The position numbers and the translations under genes are program-made. The notes below the pieces were generated by a model. The model saw only the letters and a list, made by a program, of their open reading frames with translations. It searched no databases and was not told where the DNA came from. From Hetaerina americana (taxonomy: Eukaryota > Arthropoda > Insecta > Odonata > Calopterygidae), in contig JAKTNV010000004.1 of NCBI GenBank assembly GCA_022747635.1, positions 88,476,552-88,540,551 of the forward strand: 64,000 nt of DNA, written 5' to 3'. Position 1 is the stretch's first letter, and each line of letters opens with the position of its first letter. Positions 44,690 to 57,539 of this stretch are shown in pieces.

Positions 44690-46150
44690 TGCAAGAGAGG
44701 ACCCCGTCCTCTCTTGCGGCCGAACCAGGCTCCTATTGGATCGTGCATTGCCAGCCCCGAGCAGTGACAAACGGTTGAGTATCATGCCGCGAATAACGAC
44801 CGTCACCCGGAGCGCGGACATTTGCTCGTGACGAATAGAAGGGAGGAAACCACATGGAAACGGAAGCGCTCCTCATTTCCTCAAATCACCGCCACACCGT
44901 ATGCTACGGGAATAAAATTTCCTCGCCCACGTGTGATAGAGGATGAATTCCCTCTTCCCAGCCCGCAACAACTCACCCCACCCATCTCACTGTTCCTCCT
45001 CTTTAGACTCCGTCGAGAATAACCAATTACCCCCGAAGGGCGTGGCTCACGGCCAAAATTGTGACGGCCATTCAAGAAATAAAATAGGATGAAAAAACAC
45101 GCGAGGCCATCCGTTTTGAAATCGAGGCAATCGCAAAGCAAGAGGGTTGTTTGATAGGGCACAGGCAAGGGAGGGATACTATTTATTGGAAGGGTTCGGG
45201 GATGAAAACTAATGACTAAAGAACGCAGGGGAAGGGCAGAGGAAGTTTTACGGCCGTTGGCGTTTGCCTTTGTGATGAGCATTGTGCGAGGGAGCGAATG
45301 CCCACCGCCCGCGGAGGGGTCGGTGTGGGTACAGTCAAGGTCAACACGCTTGCCACCGTGCCCCATCCGCACTCGTCACGCTGCACGCGATATATTTAAC
45401 GGTCTGTCTCATAATTAGTCGTCAGTAATGAGATAATTGCTCCTTTCCTCTCACCCTCCCTCTCGCTCACACCTCCGCGACTGGTGCTGCATGACCAAGG
45501 CCCTTATGCCCTACCTCTCGCGGTGATCGCCGCTGGATCGGACTGCAGGACTGCGCAGAAGGGGCGGAGGGGAAGGTGGACTGAAGCGAAGGAAGAGGGC
45601 GACGGATTTGCGAGTCCTACGTAGTAAGAGCTACTCAAGTTAAGTGTGTCGTTGGATTTGCCAACGAGGACGAACGTAATAGGAAAATGACCACTTTGAA
45701 AGGCTTAAGTTTGTTTACATTTGTCTTCTACATAAGCGGCATATTGTTAACTATTAAATCACCCTACTTCCCAAATCAATCAGTTTTACAGGAGATGATG
45801 GGTTGAGGGCCGGACTAACCAACCCACTCCCACTTCCCATTCAACTCTCCCCAATGCCGAGGGATTTTGATGCCAGCAACCGACTCTATATCATCCACAG
45901 TGCAGCGTTGAGAGTGTCTGTGGCAGCTGCATTACCATCCGAGGTCGCGCACCATTTCATCCCTTCCTGATGATGAACTTACGGTCCTTAAAAGTGTAAG
46001 CGCCCTTCCCGAGGGAGATGTTTTTTAGCGTAGGGTATCGGACGCCCCCCATCTAACAAGAGCGGAGGGAAGTGAGGAGCGGATGCCTGGGAGAGAGGAG
46101 CTAGTTAGGGAATCATCGTACGGATTCTTCTTCCTGGTTGCCCGGTTTTC
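44690..46150. other. GC-rich patches downstream of the putative exon
   Basis: 44690-45620 and parts of 45800-46150 are GC- and CpG-rich. Frames at 44881-45372 (-) and 45212-45418 (+) have no recognised domain. Possibly intronic regulatory DNA or a second promoter region. Confidence 0.4.
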
Positions 46151-48715
46151 CATTATATTTTTCCCATTACTCCTCCCTCCCGCTTACTTTTATGCGATTC
46201 AGATTCATCCTTAATACGCATTACGAATACCAGAAAATGTTAAGACATTGTGGAAGCCACACAGATTCTTTGCCTTCACCTGTAAAAGACTGCAATTTAT
46301 TGAAATAATAGCGAAAGGGGTATCCTTTCGCAATTCATGGCTATTGATGTTCTTCTCTGCAAATAAAAAGTAGGAGAATGGCACGTTTTATATGCTAGTT
46401 TCTTATGAATAAATTATTCACTATAAACGCCACCAATTTTTTTCTTTGAATCATTAGTTCTTATCGTAGTTTTTCATTTTATTTCAATTTTTTGGAATCC
46501 GTTGATAAAATAAATAACTTTCTTTCCGCTGTAATTTTAAACATTTGATTACAAATGTCTTATTAGTAACAAATTTTACTTACTTCCCTATCTAATCGGA
46601 AGCATATTTATAAAAAAAGTCAAACCTTTTATTAATTACGTTGAGAGAATTAGTTGAAAAAATCATGTACATTAGGTTTGTGGAATTTAATTATCAATAA
46701 GATGGCATTTGATGAAAATAAACGCCTGGTTTTGCAGAAAAGCTCATTTGAAGATTATATATATAAGGTAAAAAGACACGTTTTTCAAATCACCTTTTTC
46801 CTTTGCAAATATGTGACCCACTTCCACCATACCTTTTGAAAAATAGAGTCCAATAAGCATTTGCAGAATTGGTAGATAGAATTGATAAGTAATTGATTCA
46901 AATAAATGGACTAATTTGATAAATATCGATTTGGACATGCAAAGCATTCACCAGGTCATAAGTTGGGATGAATACTGTGAATACTAGACCATTTTTTTAC
47001 CTAATTTACCAGCACGTGGTTCAATGAATACTTTATAATGCATTGAATATGCAATTACAGTCTACCGTAGACGATCTAAAAAGAACCGTTATATTACAAT
47101 CAGTGACGTCATTTGGAAATGTCCTCGCAGATATAGTAGTCATGGGTAGGTGGTGTGACCCATGACGTTTGAAAAACATTTGGTCAATTTTCCAAACCTA
47201 TTCATTCAAATAATTATCCATTTTCCACGTTTTCACATTATCATCTAAATTAGAAATTAATGCGATTGAAACAGCATTACCAAATAAAATCATAGATTTC
47301 CAAAGTTCCAACAAGACTTACAAGAGGAGAAAGAATATATGCATATTTTTTTGACAGACCTGATGAATTAAAAAACAAAAATGATGCAACTATTCGTCTT
47401 TCTCAGATCCCACAGTATTTTGAGGGCAGTGGACATTTTGTGGCATTTTTCCCGACAGTCCCGACACGACGTTCTCATAAATTTCGGGATGACAAATGGC
47501 CTCAGATAAAATTTCCATCAGGATTGGATATAACAGTATGCATTCAAAGACCTCAACACGTATCGGTGTCTCGTCGACGTTTGCTTTCACTTGTTCGACA
47601 AAATAGGGCGTCGTGGCAAAAGAAGGGTAAAGAGAGAGAGAGAAGTCCATCCCTCCCCCCTTGCCACGAGAGGAGGAATGTTTGCAATAAATCCCCCTCC
47701 CCCCTTGTAAATATGCGAATTAATCATTCTGTTATGTGCCTAACCATTACCCATTGGCTTCTATGTGAAATTTGCTGTGTGAAAAATCTCTACTCTCTGA
47801 CTTATAATATTTAAAATGAATTTCTAATTATGTTCTGCGTGAACGCATTGAGTTTCCAACGTGATTAGAAGACCATTTAAGTTTTCTCTACTGAATTGAT
47901 ATGCTTTATTCCGTTTTTACTCAATTACTTTCTCGAAATCATGTCTTGTTTTTGATTTATCACTGATGCCCTCCGTTGAGCCCGTGTTTATAATCATCTC
48001 TCGGGTGTAAGTCATATTGCCGAGTATGCTGTTTATTTTTTATACGTTCCAGCGTTTTAATTAATTATTTAACCCTTGATTCCCCTCCCTCCTCCTCCAT
48101 TGAAGCGTGAACGGATTCCAACGCTTGAAAGCAAACGCTTGTATTACAATGGGTTGCATAAGTATGTAGAGGTAGCTTCAGGAGGAACACACTTAATAAC
48201 GTTGAAATTGAGAGTTTCGGGAGGGATGCCAAAGATGGCGGATTGGCCGTCTGGATCGGTACCTGACTGGTTACCTGCTAAGGGAACCTCAAATGAACGA
48301 TAATTGCCGCTGAAATTGAATCTTTAAGGGAATCAATAAATGTAGCAGTTATGTAATTTTAATGTCAATAAAAATATTATTGCAAAATGTTTTACATTAC
48401 AGTTTTCAAATGGGAGGAAATACTTTAAATTATTTTTTTCCAATTTTCTATGACTTTGATTCATTTCAAAAGTATAATGTAATCAATTTCTCTTTTATGT
48501 TTTCTGCTAGCTCTAGGTCATAGTCAAAGATTATTAAAACAGGTCCGTAAAAAAGGTTCTCACCCATTTGCTGTTCCATTTAGCATTTCTCATCATAACA
48601 TCACCATTTACGCCAATACTATATTTCTTTGCTATTTAATTTTTTAGTGATCCTCCGAAGCATTAGAAACAATTCTTTCATCCTGGCAATGAGGTCAGGG
48701 GCAAAATCCTTCCCT
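46151..48715. other. AT-rich DNA without recognisable features
   Basis: Frames at 47390-47650 (-) and 47440-47814 (+) overlap and lack motifs. No repeat recognised. Confidence 0.45.
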
Positions 48716-49660
48716 AAGCTCCCCCACTCAACTTTCCAATTTACTGGCGTGATCCTGAGTGCGTGTTTGCGGGGGGCGCCTCCGCTTGTCACGGCTAACC
48801 CGATCCAGGCGAGAGCCCGTCTTACTCTCTCCACTTGGGCACGGAGAAGGCGGCGTGGGGGCGGGCAACTGTTGGAGGGTGCGGGTACCGTCATTACGAA
48901 AAGGTGAGCACTTGACGCCTTCCTGGAGGAGGCAGAGAGGTAATTCTTTTCTCTCTCTCTCTCTCTTGAGGGCATCTAAAACTAGAAAGCAAGCACAGAC
49001 TGAGACCTTGAGAGAGACAAGAATAGACACACGTCTTACATAAATATTTAAACCTGAAAAACATTTCCCAACATTATTTTAAAAAATAATTAGTCACCCT
49101 TAATTGGTAACATTTTGAGACGAAATATTTTTTGTAAGGTGTGCTGACCTAGATAAAACAAAATATAAATATAGAGTACAAATACCTTTTTCTATTATTA
49201 ACCATTGCCAATGACTGACTTTGATGAATTAAAAGAATACTAACGCAGTCTCATAGACTCGGTCAGAGACGGCATCTCTGATCATGCAAAATGGCAGACG
49301 TCGTGGAAGACGCCATATCTCTCCCCCCCCCCCAATCTTCGACCCTCCCCTCCATTCATATCTCAGCACACCGCCCCTCAAAGCATCACTTTCCATCGCA
49401 AGCACTCGGTTTCCAATCCACTTTCCTCGCGTTGATGGTGTTTTCCGCAGTTGCGGTGGGGGAGACGCGCAGATGGGGAGGAGGTGAGAGAGAAGAGGTG
49501 GGGCGTATCCGTGGACTTCCTTTGCTTGAAAGGGAGCGGCGTTGGACCGATCGCTCGGAGGTGCGACGTGTACAGATCTCGGTGTGGAGTGGGCCGCCAG
49601 CCAGTCGGTACCGATACAGGGTCTACCCACTCGATACGCCAATAAGCCTGTGAGGATGAT
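48716..49660. other. GC-rich patch with CT and poly-C runs
   Basis: GC-rich at 48720-48900 and 49240-49660, with (CT)8 at about 48951 and a poly-C run at about 49323. Frames on both strands (49229-49687 minus, 49291-49653 plus) cover the same bases and neither shows a domain. Confidence 0.45.
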
Positions 49661-50302
49661 CAAAAACGTTCTCGGCCTTATCCCCATTCATGAGTGGCAT
49701 CACTATTCATATGATTTTTTCTGTCATACGCCGTGTAAAATTTCAAACCAATCTATGTAACAGTTCGCTGTAAGCATTCATTTAAATGAGGTGCGGTGCA
49801 TGTATTTTCGAAATAGGAAGAAACGAGTATTGTGCATGTGATGGGATTATCCGTAGAGAAAGGTTTGATGCCAAAATACCGAAGTTGATTCGAGGATAGG
49901 AACTTCTAAGAGTTCCCATCTACCTTGCGAAAAGTGTTCTTAGTGGTAAATTATCAAGGAGAGGCGGTTATGAAAAAGAGAATTCGGCACAAGATCTGGT
50001 GCCACGACTTCCGTGCGGGCGCATTTCGATTATTCTCATCTTAACTAGTATCCATAAAATTACGTCTTTAGTTGATACTTTAAAGAAATGCTTTAGTTTT
50101 CTATTTCTACATATTTTTATTTATTAGAGTTTGGATTCGCAATTCAAAAAAACTGTTTAAACCAAGCAAGCCTGCGTATCTTACTGCGGTTACCCTTTAT
50201 CCTTTTGACTATTAAAATCCCATTAAAACTCGCTTGAGAAAGGTTATATTTTTCATACTTGTTCATTCTAAATTATTAACAATTTCGATGAATTGTAAAT
50301 GG

Positions 50303-50303
<1 letters not shown>

Positions 50304-50352
<49 letters not shown>

Positions 50353-50354
50353 TA
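50304..50354. repeat. TA microsatellite
   Basis: About 51 bases of TA with one GTA interruption. Confidence 0.97.
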
Positions 50355-50559
50355 CATTTCCAGCAAAATTGATAATAATACGTGATGCCACAAGATAAAC
50401 TGTATCACTGTTTATCTCTCACCAGATAAATTCACCAAAAATATCCGAAGAATTATTAGCCGGGTTCATCAAAATGTCATCAAAATTAATAATGACTTAA
50501 ATAAAAACTAAAAAGTTTATGAAAGCGATAGTGTGTTTTAATCAAAGAAACGCGAAATA

Positions 50560-50680
50560 AATGTTTTTCATATATGGCGGTTTGAACGGAAACATTCCTC
50601 TACTGTCAGCTTTAATCCTCAGTCGGAGCCGTTATTTCAAATAATGAGGGCACTGTCGACCCTATAGCCATATCATTAGC
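50560..50680 (-). mobile_element. Possible third fragment of mariner lineage E
   Basis: GCTTTAATCCTCAGTCGGAG and CCGTTATTTCAAATAATGAG resemble the terminal region of the 16 kb relic (GCTTTAATCCTCAGATGCAA, then ACGGCTACTACTTTTCAAAT). No transposase motif was seen. Confidence 0.35.
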
Positions 50681-50689
50681 CATAAAAGG

Positions 50690-53600
50690 ATCAAAAGAGT
50701 TAATTCATCAATTGAACAAATGAAGTAATACCATTTTCCTGAGGGGACACTGACTAATCCGCCAATTTAATCGATTAATTGGACCAACAACACGCTCTTC
50801 AGTCTGCATACACATTGAGCTTCAGGATAATCCTCTCAAGTTTGGAATTTCAATCATTTTCCTGCAGCATAAACGAAAGAATATTTTCAAATCAATAATT
50901 TTTCTTATATGTTATCGACTAATTAACCCTTCGGCGTAACAACGAGTATTTTTAATAACTAGAAAAAAAACATTTTATCTTGACGCTTGATATACTTTTG
51001 CGACTCATGAAACTTGAATTTTACCGTGGCCTGAAAATTCAATTAAAATATTGTTTCCCATAAACTATTTCAATCCCATTAAAAATAGACTAAAGAAGAT
51101 GTCCGTGGTCATGGCGCTCCAACCCAAGAGCAATGCTTCAAGAACCAGTCTTAATCACGACCAGGCAGAGGAGGACTACCCACATATCGTGGCCTCATCA
51201 TCATGAAAACACATACCATAAAACTCAGAGTGAATACATTAACACTTCACTCTAAGGGAGGAGACCCAACCTCGGGTCAATTGGAATTCCTTGCCTGGAA
51301 AAATACCCTCTCAGCATATCTTTAATAGCAAGCTACGTGAAAGGGGTTACTCGTATGGAGGACATTCTCGCCCAATAATAAATTTTTTAGTTGCGGTGAA
51401 AAGATGATCACGTAGGGCAAGCGAAAATTGTAGAAGAAAATCTAAATACGCACAATTGTCACAATAACTTGGGAATTTTGCATAAAGAAAAAATTACTCT
51501 AATATATAATACTTGAAAGTTATAAACAATTATCGAAGCATTTTCTGAGTAGTACTCGATAACCAATCAATCAACAATTCAATACCGATATCGATACAGA
51601 TTATTTATTCAGTAATTGATTGATTATCGACTGATATTCGATATAAGTATCAATTATTTTTCGATTAATCCGTGAATAGTAACTTTGAATGGGCGAATTA
51701 AATACCCCTGCTAAATAATGGTGCGACATTTGATTTCTCTCAACCTTACCAAATGACGAAGTTGGAAAACGTCGTTCTTATTTTAGGCAACCGCCCACCT
51801 GTATTTGTGAAAACCATTTGGTTGGGAAAAACGATTTTCCTGTTAGGTTCTCTAAAAAGAATCGTCCAAACTAGTTGAAGGGGAGATATTGAGGATCATA
51901 TTAGTGTTTCAGCCTCGAAAACAGGACGGAAATTTCGCAATTTCGTGCGAACGGAATTTTGCAATTTTAAAAGGAACGTTCAACTAGCTTGCAAATCCTA
52001 AGAAAATACATTACCCTCTCCACACTTCAATCAATGGTTTGATTCACTAAATTGTTTTCTGTCCTCTCGTTCACGCAAGATTTTAATGAATGAAGATTCA
52101 GAAATCTCCGCTCGCCATCCAAATATTTGCCAGTCAAGATTTAAGATACGTATACAGGGAGGTTACATCGAACCCTTACACTTATTCGTTCCTGGGCTTT
52201 GCTCAGGAAACAGATGACAGCTTGCAATTCAGGATCAGTGTGTTCTTAGAGAAGATAGACGAAGTGTATGAACCGATAAACCGATTGAAAAAATATGAAA
52301 AGGGAGAAAGTTGGCAAGGTTAAAATGAAATAAGCAAGTTCTACAACAGTTGAAAAAGACATCGCCTCGAAAAATAAAATAAATAATCGAATCGGCAGAA
52401 CTATGTCTCATAATGATATTGGATGAGAATTGCAAAAATATGATATATGAAAATTTTAAGATAAACTCGAGGGTGAAGAAGAAATTGGGTAGATACGAGT
52501 AAGCTATCCGATAGATAGCTTTATGATATCTATCAATTTGGCTCCCTTGAAAAAGAAACGCAGGTATCAAATTCGGAAAGGATTTTTACCTATGCTTCTC
52601 TTACTCAACGGAGTGATATTTAGGTCTAATCAAATAATGCCAAAGGGATTTCTAAACATCTTTTTGGTATATCCCAAAGTTTTCAAAAAGGGAAAATATT
52701 AGATAGTTGAATGTCAAAATTAAATAGAGAAATGCAAAGCGTTTTGGGACGAGGGGACCTGTTGAGTTCACAAAAACGGCATTATTATCGAAATGATAAT
52801 TTACTCTTCTTTAAAAGCCATTTCCCACATTACGTTTCACAGGGGAATTTACTGTCGCTCGATACAGTCAGCACTGGAGCACCTTTCACCAACGGTGATA
52901 AAAGGGTAGATAGAAACAGCAAATTGCAAAGTTTCAGATGTAATGTGTTGGAAGTTGAACATAGTAATGAGCAAAGAATAACGCTTTTTCACTAAATATT
53001 GATATAATGCACGACCGGGTATGATATATTATTTCATCTCCAAGTGCATCGCCCAAAAGTGATGAAAGTATATCAAAACTGGTCGCGTATTAAACCAATA
53101 TCTTGTGCAAAACAGGTACTATTTTTAATAACTATGAAGGAAACAATATTGAAAAAACATCATGTAGAAAACAGATACTGATTGCAGTCGGCAGAAGGAG
53201 AGAGTAATGAAAAATGATGTTGAAAAAGATAAAAATATGCGTTAGAAAAGGGAATGAAAAATATTTTGAAGAGAAGGCATTTCACTGATTCTTAAAAATG
53301 GCATTGCAATGAAATGATATTTGACTCATTTTAGCAGGCGTTCTCAAGCGTGGGCAACTTTTGCCGTTACTCGTGTCGGACAGTTCCAAAGCCTTCGCTG
53401 CTAAAAACAGAACAGGAAAAAAGATGTAGTTTACAGAAGAAGGGTAAGAAGCTAATGGGAGCCGACTCGAAAATTGGAAAAAGACGGGCAAAAAATCACG
53501 GGAAAGAAATTTGTAATTTTGGAGAGACTGTTTAACAAATTGAAGCAAAAGATGGAGATTTCAATACAGAGAAAAAACTGGCAGAGTCGATGTAAAGGTG

Positions 53601-54015
53601 GAGTTCACGGAAGAAGAATTAATATACGAGGATTGAAACGTGGAGGAAGCTCTCTCATCTCCATTGAGAGAAAATCTAAACGAGTGAACGAGAGAAGACA
53701 TGTCCCACTAAAGGAAGAAACAGATGAAGAGTCTGATAGGGTGTAGTGGGAAACGCTACCAAAGCGGAGGGGAAGCCAAAAACGAGTGAGAAAGATGCTG
53801 TTCCAAAAGGACAGGTACACCATGAGTCGGACGCGAGTTGCGGGCAACGAAGCCATCGAGGTTGGGAAGTCAAAAACGAATAAAAGAGATGATGTACTCT
53901 AATTTGACTCCAAAGAAGAAGAGAAAAGAAGCAGGGCAAATTATTACATGTGGGATTAATCATAGTACTCAGGGGTTGGTTGGTTTGTGTCCAGAATGGG
54001 GAGAGGCACGCGTGG
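50690..54015. other. AT-rich DNA without a recognised gene
   Basis: 51550-51680 is an AT-rich stretch with many short GATT/ATCG inversions. Lys/Arg-rich open frames at 53350-53535 and 53474-53746 (+) may be decayed transposon coding DNA leading into the RT-like block at 54016, but no domain is recognisable in them. 52090-52323 (+) is also unrecognised. Confidence 0.4.
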
Positions 54016-54105
54016 TGCAAAAGCACTAATAGAAAGGACCATGGAATACAACAAGCCTGTCTTTTTCTGATTCTTAGATTACAAAGCGTTTGATAAATTG
54101 AGTCG
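54016..54105 (+). mobile_element. Reverse-transcriptase fragment (RT motif A)
   Basis: The plus strand reads KALIERTMEYNKPVFF, a stop, then LDYKAFDKLSRIN. This is the '(l)iEkt.EyNkPly.aFiDy.KAFD.v' block around catalytic motif A of non-LTR reverse transcriptases, with the conserved D-Y-x-K-A-F-D. Only this block is legible, so subfamily is undetermined. Confidence 0.55.
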
Positions 54106-54440
54106 AATTAATTAATATAATTCAGAATGCGGTTGAAGATCAGAGAATAATCCGCAACCTGCACACCTTACCGTTACGTGGATGTCCTCAAAACGCGATG
54201 ACCAAATTTCCGAATTTTCATAAAGCATTTCTTTGGTGTAATTGTTTTCTCCGGTAAATTTCATCTGCAGAGAAAAATTGGAACAGTTATTCAAAAGGTA
54301 AACATGCAAAAACATCGCAATTACTGTTAAAAGTATTTACGATTCCAAAAATTATTAGTTATCTGTTAATGCAGTGTCTTTGCTTGTTGCAGTAGCAAAT
54401 GCCCTTATTAATTTCTATGCCGTCAAGTTTTAATAGCTTT

Positions 54441-54472
<32 letters not shown>

Positions 54473-54473
54473 G

Positions 54474-54512
<39 letters not shown>

Positions 54513-54513
54513 C
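54441..54513. repeat. Compound (AC)n (TA)n (AC)n microsatellite
   Basis: About 18 bases of AC, about 43 of TA with GTA interruptions, then about 14 of AC. Confidence 0.97.
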
Positions 54514-55250
54514 CCGCGAACCAAAAAACGTGAGCGGAAGGGGGTGAAAGCACGAAGATGAGTATTGAATAAGGAATTATATTGGAAAAGAATGGAAAGG
54601 GGTAGAGGCAATCACTAAAAAATCTCAAATAATATTCAAATTCATGTACATGCTGCAGGAAGGCTTAACTCAAAACAAGTGCTTATTTCACTCAGTTAAA
54701 TATTTTTTATGCGATAAATATGGCAATCAAAATGAACCATAACCATTTTTACGACAAAACTCAACCATGCCAAGAAAAGCCATGTAGCATTGAGATTCAA
54801 TAAGGGGAAATTTTACAATCACATGGGCATGCAACTAATAGTCCTTGTCCCTAAAGTCACAGGTAAAGGATGTGATACACCGCTGTTGGCAACGTACGGT
54901 GGGAGGTGTCATCTTCCCCGCAGAAACAGACGAGGGATGGAAGGGGAAGCTTGAAAACAAAACAAATTAGGGAATATTATGACGGGCACTACATTCATTA
55001 AATGGCAGTCCCATGAGGTCATACGGGAACAGATTTGATAATAAACTCACGGGATTAGTGAAAGTGTGTGAATCTGAATTAAACTAGTTACTCCCTGGAC
55101 GCTGTGAGTTGCAAGTGGGATTTTAGATATCTACGCATAACCCTGCGGTCACTATCCCGTATTGTTCGTTCAAAAAAGAAGTCCTTGAGTCTTATAGTTC
55201 TGGCATCTGTATCCCCGAATTTTATATTCATGATCCAAGCTACCGATGCA
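54514..55250. other. No recognisable features
   Basis: AT-rich; a 71-codon minus-strand frame at 55088-55303 ends within the fold-back and shows no motif. Confidence 0.45.
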
Positions 55251-55430
55251 TCATTAAATGAAGAACACAAAATTTGAATTAAATGAAGAACGTATCTTTC
55301 CACTGTTCTTTATTTTACGTACAAATAGTTTCAACGCTTAGGCGTCATCATCAGGACGCCTAAGCGTTGAAACTAGTTGTACGTAAAATAAAGAGCAGTG
55401 GAAATATACATTGTGTTCTTCATTTAATGA
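55251..55430 (-). repeat. 180-bp fold-back with hammerhead-like core, probably Penelope-derived
   Basis: Inner arms 55300-55346 and 55355-55401 are inverted complements at 45 of 47 positions around an 8-base loop. Outer arms 55251-55269 and 55412-55430 match at 19 of 19. On the minus strand the loop and right arm give CCTGATGATGACGCCTAAGC, then GTT GAAAC TATTT GTA. That is a CUGAUGA core, a stem-loop (ACGC-CUAA-GCGU), GAAAC, a 5-base loop and GUA. Penelope-like elements are known to carry minimal hammerhead ribozymes with CUGAUGA...GAAAC...GUH in their terminal repeats. A pairing stem I is not evident here, and one extra U follows CUGAUGA, so activity is doubtful. The structure may come from two terminal fragments inserted head to head. 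Confidence 0.7.
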
Positions 55431-55439
55431 ACATGAACT

Positions 55440-55935
55440 TCCACAAAGTTGAGCCTGGAAAAATTGAATACTACCAATGTATGTTGGCTTGACGATATTT
55501 GAAGAAAATTCAGCGCTGAAACAAGTGGCTCTGGATTTAGTTGATAAGTTCAACCTAGGATGGAATCGTCTTTCTTCTAATGATCCCAAACCTAACTCCA
55601 GAAGAATTTCTATAGACTTGTCTTTTTATCGTTAAAGTTTTTACCAAAACAGGATGCTCAGCGTTGAGCCTTCTCAATTTCCCGAATGAAGCCTTTTTTA
55701 GTCGGGTCCAATACATTACGTGCATATTCTAAATGAGACCTTACAAAAGCGTGGTAATATTGTTCCTTGACTTTATAGTCACTCCTGCTAACAATGCGTC
55801 CGATAAATCTCATTTTTTTATTTATTTGCGCGATTATTTTAACGTACATACGTATGTTAAGTCATCAGTTCTAGTAAATCCTAGGTATTTTACCTTATCA
55901 ACTACATCAAGATCAACTCCAGAAAGTTTTTAAAT
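55440..55935 (-). mobile_element. Non-LTR retrotransposon relic, C-terminal end of reverse transcriptase
   Basis: Minus-strand reading gives a 'KYLGF'-like start near 55930. It continues with KIIAQINKKMRFIGRIVSRS, EQYYHAFVRSHLEYARNVLD and PTKKGFIREIEKAQR (55658-55849). These match the post-catalytic 'i..kan..lgfi.R.......vk...Y.slVRphLEYas.vWdP......IeklEkvQrra' region of Jockey/CR1-type RTs. After a frame change, GSLEERRFHPRLN follows, matching 'LgleSLeeRR...RL'. The catalytic core is missing. Confidence 0.8.
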
Positions 55936-55939
55936 AAAA

Positions 55940-57200
55940 AACGTTGATATTTAAAAAATATTTACCACTGAACATTTTAAATGTTGCAACGACTGCTCCT
56001 ATTGTAGACACTATTTCGAAATACAATATAGATCCATGGGTACTATAAATCGATTTTCTTTCCCAGAAATCTCCCAGTAAAGCACCGTAACATTCGTGAG
56101 CATCCTAATCTTATTTATTAAGCAGCATGTAGATCAGAGAATCGCCATTCAAAATGGATGTAAAATCTCTCCAGGAGGTTAAAATAAAACTTTCCTATGG
56201 ACATATTAAACACCGATATATGGTGTAGAAGGTGTAGAAGTTCATCAACAAATTAGAATGATTAAATCCAATTGTTAAAGAAGCAAAGTACAAAAATATA
56301 ATGAAATAAGTATTAATTATGTAACTAACGGTAACAGCTTGGTGGTAATCTGAGCCTCCGAGGGTTGAGGCTCCAATTTTCAACGCATCGGGCATGGGTA
56401 TTGCGTCAACTCTGGTGGTTCTGCCCCTGGGACACACCCATGATGATGACGATCCAAACATAGCTTAACGGGATCTCAGGGGAAGAGCGGACTTATGGCC
56501 TCCTATGGGAAATTGCCTCGTAAGCATGCCATGCAAACATTTTATTCATTCTCTGTAACGTATACAGCATTTCTTAGGCAAAGTTCACATTCGCAACATA
56601 CTATCTATATATCGCATATAGTATCTTTCAGGAATCCATGGATTGGCTTCATTTTCAGCAATGACTTCATCCTCAGAAACGGCTGGGATTTCATTCTCTT
56701 CAACGCTCTAACATAGGTTAGACTGGGCACATTTCCATCACGCAGAACTTGTTAGGAAGCAATATTTTTGTTTTCATCTTTTATTATGTCTTCAATAATC
56801 CCAATCCAGCTGTTATAATTTTCACGTTGTCACGAAGAATTTTAAAACTCTTTGGAATAAATTTATCTACACGAATGGGATATTTCGAGTTCACCGTTTT
56901 TCTTTTAAAGCTATTGGAGAAGGTCATTTTCAAGTCACAGTAGCACTTCAGACTATATTGTTGCCAAAATAAGCATTGATACTATTATTTCCAAACAAGG
57001 ATAAAGCTTGAAACTTAATTTGCATAAAGGTTTAAGTGTTGTAGGAGAAACAATGTTGCCTCGTTCACTATTGTTGTCCAAAAGGATTCTTGTGCTTTCC
57101 TCATCAATTTTGTTAACCCAATGAACCATCATAAAAAGAGAGCGGTTAAAACTGCACCCTCAGTGTTGTCACGAGTACTATTTTACATGTCCTTTGTTGG
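55940..57200. other. AT-rich DNA without recognisable features
   Basis: Frames at 56195-56461 (-), 56495-56716 (+) and 56749-56943 (+) have no motif. Confidence 0.45.
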
Positions 57201-57203
57201 ATT

Positions 57204-57375
57204 TAGTAGTTGTTGTAGTATTTAGGGGAGGTGACCGAATGCTGAGGTCATTTGCGCCACTAGGGATGGACAGGATAGGATGAAGGGTGGAGAGAAACCC
57301 GGCGTCGGCGTAAACTTACTCTTTACAAAAGGCGCCAAGTGGTACACAGTTTAACGTCCCATCCGACGGACGGCT
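57204..57375 (-). mobile_element. tRNA-derived SINE, family 2, 5'-truncated copy
   Basis: The minus strand has CCGTCCGTCGGATGGGACG, GGCGCCTTTTGTAAAGAG, TTTCTCTCCACCCTTCATCC and the tail CCTAAATACTACAACAACTA. The tRNA-like head and first ~130 bp are absent, as expected of a 5'-truncated insertion. Confidence 0.92.
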
Positions 57376-57492
57376 TTATAATTTCTCATAGCCTACTCTA
57401 TCCTCCGAAGTTCATACAATGCCCTCTTTAGAAATCTGTGTGGCAGGAAAAACAGCTAACAATACTTTAAAATTTTGGTGCAGCTTTAAGGG

Positions 57493-57537
57493 ACCGATCA
57501 GTCAATCCGTCAATCAGCCAATCAGTCAATCAATCAA
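57493..57537. repeat. Short tandem repeat of CAGTCAAT type
   Basis: Five to six degenerate copies of an 8-base CAGTCAAT/CCGTCAAT unit. Confidence 0.75.
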
Positions 57538-57539
57538 GG

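Noticed and set aside
45955..45990. Hammerhead motif at CCTGATGATGAAC
   Set aside because: CTGATGA is present but no GAAA partner or stem follows at the required spacing.
51550..51680. Replication origin or structured regulatory element in the GATT/ATCG-rich stretch
   Set aside because: Short AT-rich inversions are common in this background; no extended palindrome or repeat unit could be defined.
57493..57537. CRISPR-like short repeats
   Set aside because: Contiguous 8-base tandem repeat without spacers, in a eukaryotic context.
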